A stretch of 64,000 nt of DNA from a beta proteobacterium MWH-UniP1 (lineage in GTDB: Bacteria > Pseudomonadota > Gammaproteobacteria > Burkholderiales > Burkholderiaceae_A). The stretch is from contig CP143625.1 in assembly GCA_036362785.1 (NCBI GenBank), positions 621,401 to 685,400 on the forward strand. The letters are read 5' to 3'. A program made the translations under genes and the position numbers. Below, piece by piece: positions 61,170 through 64,000 of the stretch; position 1 is the stretch's first letter, and each line of letters begins with the position of its first letter. The notes beneath the pieces are model-generated. The model had not been told where the DNA came from. It saw only the letters and a program-made list of their open reading frames with translations, and ran no database searches.

Positions 61170-62273
61170 ATGCCTTTCCCTTTAAAGCCCGAACCGGATT
61201 ACAGCCACGGCACACCGCTGCGCACCGGTGTGTTGTTGATCAATCTGGGCACGCCCGATGCGCCGACAGCGCCTGCTTTACGCAGCTATCTGAAAGAGTT
61301 TCTGTCAGACCCGCGTGTGGTGGAGATTCCCAAGCTAGTCTGGTGGCCCATTCTGAATGGCATCATTTTGAATGTGCGGCCGCAGAAGTCTGCCGTGAAA
61401 TACGCCAGCATCTGGATGGACGAGGGCTCGCCGCTTCGTGTCTACACCGAGCGTCAGGCCGCTTTAATTAAAGCTGAACTTGTCAATCGCGGGGTTGATG
61501 TGGATGTCGACTACGCCATGCGTTATGGCAACCCCAGCATTCCTGCGGTGATAGAGCAGATGCGCGCCCGTGGTCTGCGCCGCTTGTTGGTGCTGCCCAT
61601 GTACCCGCAGTATTCATCGAGCACCACGGCGACTGCGTTTGATGTGCTGATGGATGAATTCACCGCCATTCGCAATCAGCCCGATCTTCGACTGATTCGC
61701 AGTTTCCATGATTACGACCCGTATATCTCGGCGCTTGCCAAGAGTGTGGAGCGGCATTGGGCCGCCCATGGCCGGGGTGATCTACTGCTCTTTAGTTTCC
61801 ACGGTGTGCCCAAGCGATCGCTGTTAAAGGGCGACCCCTATCACTGCGAGTGCCATAAGACCGCACGGTTGGTGGCTGAAAAGTTGGGCCTTCCTACTTC
61901 CGCCTGGCGCCTGGCCTTTCAGTCGCGATTCGGCAAGGCCGAGTGGCTAAAGCCGTACACGTCTGAAGTGATCCATGACCTGCCCAAGCAGGGTGTTAAA
62001 ACGCTAGATGTCATGTGCCCAGGTTTTCCTGCCGATTGCTTGGAGACACTGGAAGAGATCGCCATGGAGGGCAAGGAAGATTTCTTAACGGCGGGTGGCG
62101 AGCACTATCGTTACATTCCCTGCCTGAACGATGATGCGAATGGCATTTCTGCTTTGACGGACCTGATCGAGCAGCACATGCAGGGCTGGCCCGTTAAGCG
62201 CGCCGAAGTGCCCACCCAGGGCGAGCTGGAGTTGCAGCGCGCACGTGCATTGCAGCGCGGCGCTGAGAAATAG
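61170..62273 (+). CDS. hemH: Ferrochelatase
   Basis: The last enzyme of heme synthesis; it inserts iron into protoporphyrin IX. The 367-residue protein has GVLLINLGTPDAPTAPALRSYLKEFLSDPRVVEIP, the LPMYPQYSSSTTATA region, the FHGVPKRSLLKGDPYHCECHKTARL segment with its cysteines, and the late VMCPGFPADCLETLEEI. It follows hrcA by 18 bases. A palindrome copy begins nine bases after its stop. Confidence 0.96.
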   Translation: MPFPLKPEPDYSHGTPLRTGVLLINLGTPDAPTAPALRSYLKEFLSDPRVVEIPKLVWWPILNGIILNVRPQKSAVKYASIWMDEGSPLRVYTERQAALIKAELVNRGVDVDVDYAMRYGNPSIPAVIEQMRARGLRRLLVLPMYPQYSSSTTATAFDVLMDEFTAIRNQPDLRLIRSFHDYDPYISALAKSVERHWAAHGRGDLLLFSFHGVPKRSLLKGDPYHCECHKTARLVAEKLGLPTSAWRLAFQSRFGKAEWLKPYTSEVIHDLPKQGVKTLDVMCPGFPADCLETLEEIAMEGKEDFLTAGGEHYRYIPCLNDDANGISALTDLIEQHMQGWPVKRAEVPTQGELELQRARALQRGAEK

Positions 62274-62281
62274 TTTTCTGT

Positions 62282-62294
62282 GGTGTCAGACACC
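62282..62294 (+). repeat. Palindrome copy supplying the kinase stop codon
   Basis: GGTGTCAGACACC lies between the hemH stop (62273) and the end of the minus-strand kinase gene. On the minus strand the TCA at 62286-62288 reads as TGA, the stop of the kinase frame (tail SEKPGV). So the repeat provides the stop codon. It can also form a short hairpin between converging genes. Confidence 0.8.
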
Positions 62295-63788
62295 GGGTTT
62301 CTCGCTCAGGACCTCTGACACTTTTTGGGTGATCGCCAACTCTTGCGAAGTGAGCGGGTCTGCAGACTGTAGTTGATGGGCTAGCACATCGAGCGTGGCC
62401 TCTGATGCGTCTTTTTCGCTTTGCTGGCGTTGCAAGATTCGTTCGCGACAAATCTCTGGCGCCACATCTGCATCCATGATCGTGGCAGGAACGCGGAGTT
62501 GTGCCGCGAGCGCAATAAACCTTTCGCGCAAGAGGTGGCGTAAAAAGGTGGCATCGACAATCACGCCAAAGCCAGCCTGCAAAAGCCTGGCGGCCTGTTG
62601 TTCCAAGTGATGAAAGGTGTCTTGCGTCGCCTGCTCTTGATACAGCGCTGTATTGAGTTCGGATCGGCTGCTCTCTTGAGCAGCAAGCCCATGCAGGCGC
62701 TTGCGCTCTACATCTGAGCGCAGCCGAATCATGCCCCTAGATTCCAAAATACGTTGCGACGCATAGGTCTTTCCGCTGCCAGAGAAACCATGCATCAGCA
62801 TGAGTGTTGGAACTGGTGGGGATGAGAATTCCGTGGCAAGGGTCAAATAGCGATTCGCATCATCCGATTTCTTTTGATGCAGACTAATTTTGGCCCGCAC
62901 CAATGCACGATAGGCTGCATAAAACGGAAGGGTGACCAGCCCCGCGCAGTCTCCCGTGTGTTCCAGCCAGCGGTTGAGCATACGCCAGGCCAGTGGCTTG
63001 TGGTTCCGCGCGCATAAGTCCATGAATAAAAATGCGATTTCGCTCATCACATCAATACAGCGCAGCGTGTCGCTAAATTCGATACAGTCAAAGATTAGCG
63101 GCCGACCCTCGGCCCAGGCGATATTGCCCAGGTGTAAATCACCATGCCCATCTTTCACAGCGCCTTGCTGTTTGCGTGCGGTGAAGACGGGTGTGAGTCG
63201 ATTGATGTCTTTTTCGGTCCATTGTTGTAGTGCCTGAATCCTTTGGTCTTCGGGCAGCATGGCCGCGAGTTCGGCCAGGTTTTCTCGGGCGATTCGGGCG
63301 ACTTCGGCGGCGCTTCCCAGTGGACTGTCCGCTGGGATTGATGGCTCGCTTTGGTGAAACTGCGCGATCCGGTCCGCAATCGCATCGATCTGGGCTGGCT
63401 CAACGGTCGCGGCATGGTCTAGTGTGGCGTCGGCCTCAAAAGCCTTCATCTTGACTGCCCACTCGACAATCTCGTTTGGGGCGGGTGGGGTTGTTGGGTC
63501 AATGGCCCATTCGTTCGTACTAGCGCTAAACACAATCGGCACCACGCCCAGATAAATCTCGGGCGCAAACCGCTGGTTCAGTCGGATTTCTTCTTCGCAA
63601 AAATGCTTTCGGCGCTCAAGGGTCAGAAAGTCAACAAAGGCAAACTTCACCGGCTTTTTGATCTTGTAGGCGAACCTGCCTGCGATCAGTACCCAGGAGA
63701 TATGGGTTTCGATTGGCCGCGGCTGTGTGTCTGGATAACGCCTCGACAAGTTATCGAGTAGGGCGGGAATGTTCACGGTGTCAGGCAC
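62286..63788 (-). CDS. Aminoglycoside-phosphotransferase-like kinase fused to P-loop kinase
   Basis: A 500-residue two-domain protein. Residues about 1-330 look like an APH-type kinase: the catalytic loop is DGHGDLHLGNIAW, with the metal site FDCIEFSDTLRCIDV. The C-terminal 170 residues are a P-loop kinase with MHGFSGSGKTYASQRI. Bifunctional proteins of this type are common and uncharacterised; no drug role is implied. The start is GTG 63788 (MPDTVNIP), inside a degenerate palindrome (63777-63788); the stop lies in a perfect copy, so both ends of the frame are made by the element. Confidence 0.85.
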   Translation of the reverse strand: MPDTVNIPALLDNLSRRYPDTQPRPIETHISWVLIAGRFAYKIKKPVKFAFVDFLTLERRKHFCEEEIRLNQRFAPEIYLGVVPIVFSASTNEWAIDPTTPPAPNEIVEWAVKMKAFEADATLDHAATVEPAQIDAIADRIAQFHQSEPSIPADSPLGSAAEVARIARENLAELAAMLPEDQRIQALQQWTEKDINRLTPVFTARKQQGAVKDGHGDLHLGNIAWAEGRPLIFDCIEFSDTLRCIDVMSEIAFLFMDLCARNHKPLAWRMLNRWLEHTGDCAGLVTLPFYAAYRALVRAKISLHQKKSDDANRYLTLATEFSSPPVPTLMLMHGFSGSGKTYASQRILESRGMIRLRSDVERKRLHGLAAQESSRSELNTALYQEQATQDTFHHLEQQAARLLQAGFGVIVDATFLRHLLRERFIALAAQLRVPATIMDADVAPEICRERILQRQQSEKDASEATLDVLAHQLQSADPLTSQELAITQKVSEVLSEKPGV

Positions 63789-63816
63789 GGTGTTTCAATC
63801 ACCACATTTTTACTTT

Positions 63817-64000
63817 CTACTTGCCCCATAGCGACGACAATGGCGCCGCCCAGATGCCGCCCCCCAAGGTCATCGTCTCGGTCCCGTCGTAAAGCAACAC
63901 CCCCATTTTGAATTGCTTGCCCGCTAGACTGGCCAGCTTTTTCAGCCCACGAAAATCGGTCTCTTTAACGGTGGCGGCTGCTTTGACCTCGACCCCTATC
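63817..64000 (-). CDS. ATP-binding protein with DUF4143-type C-terminus (partial)
   Basis: The C-terminal 60 codons of a minus-strand gene that runs off the window. The stop is TAG at 63817-63819. The frame reads GVEVKAAATVKETDFRGLKKLA, then FKMGVLLYDG and ends IWAAPLSSLWGK. This pattern matches the ends of AAA-type ATPases with a DUF4143 domain, whose restriction-endonuclease-like tail has the EVK motif. The conserved ATPase part is outside the window. Confidence 0.7.
   Translation of the reverse strand, partial: IGVEVKAAATVKETDFRGLKKLASLAGKQFKMGVLLYDGTETMTLGGGIWAAPLSSLWGK

Overview
The window is a dense, moderately GC-rich bacterial chromosome segment, almost certainly from a betaproteobacterium of the order Burkholderiales. 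I base this on recalled gene orders (tkt-gap-pyk-fba-pur at the left; dapB, bamE, fur, recN, nadK, hrcA, hemH at the right), TctC/Bug-type binding proteins, and paired IclR regulators. I see no rRNA, tRNA, integrase, transposase or CRISPR array.

Layout. 1-7.4 kb: central carbon and purine operon (end of tkt, gap, pyk, fba, a fused purC-purE, purK, tsaC). 7.4-10.2 kb: minus-strand sulfur uptake operon (two-domain rhodanese, YeeE/YedE transporter, 49-residue membrane peptide, HIT protein). 10.3-20.4 kb: msrA with an unusual insertion, pdxH, a rubrerythrin/Fe-S protein/DUF3501 stress module, PPK2, an MBL hydrolase, fpr, gdhA and a CDF metal exporter.

20.5-46.6 kb is a catabolic island for C2 sulfonates. 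Taurine enters by TauABC and is deaminated by the dehydrogenase TauXY to sulfoacetaldehyde. Sulfoacetate probably enters by a tripartite tricarboxylate transporter and is converted by SauT (CoA ligase) and SauS (acylating dehydrogenase) to the same sulfoacetaldehyde. Xsc splits it to acetyl phosphate and sulfite; Pta makes acetyl-CoA; a cytoplasmic molybdenum sulfite dehydrogenase (SoeABC) oxidises sulfite to sulfate; a SulP permease may export the anion. The regulators are TauR and two IclR proteins. The surprise is a CobS-CobT pair (AAA+ ATPase and VWA protein) inside the pta-soeABC operon, with no cobN in the window.

46.6-64 kb is ordinary housekeeping: an SDR protein, cytochrome c, ilvD, lgt, an enoyl-CoA hydratase with a malonyl-CoA synthetase-like ligase, a ZapB-like peptide, a DsbD/ScsB-like reductase, dapB, bamE, fur, recN, nadK, hrcA, hemH, a kinase fusion and the end of an ATPase gene.

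A short palindrome, GGTGTC(A/T)GACACC, recurs through the window. It forms a terminator between fpr and gdhA, supplies a stop codon to the kinase gene, and lies in frame inside msrA, cobT and dsbD, so it behaves like a dispersed palindromic element that tolerates translation. All family names come from reading the sequence; no database search was run.
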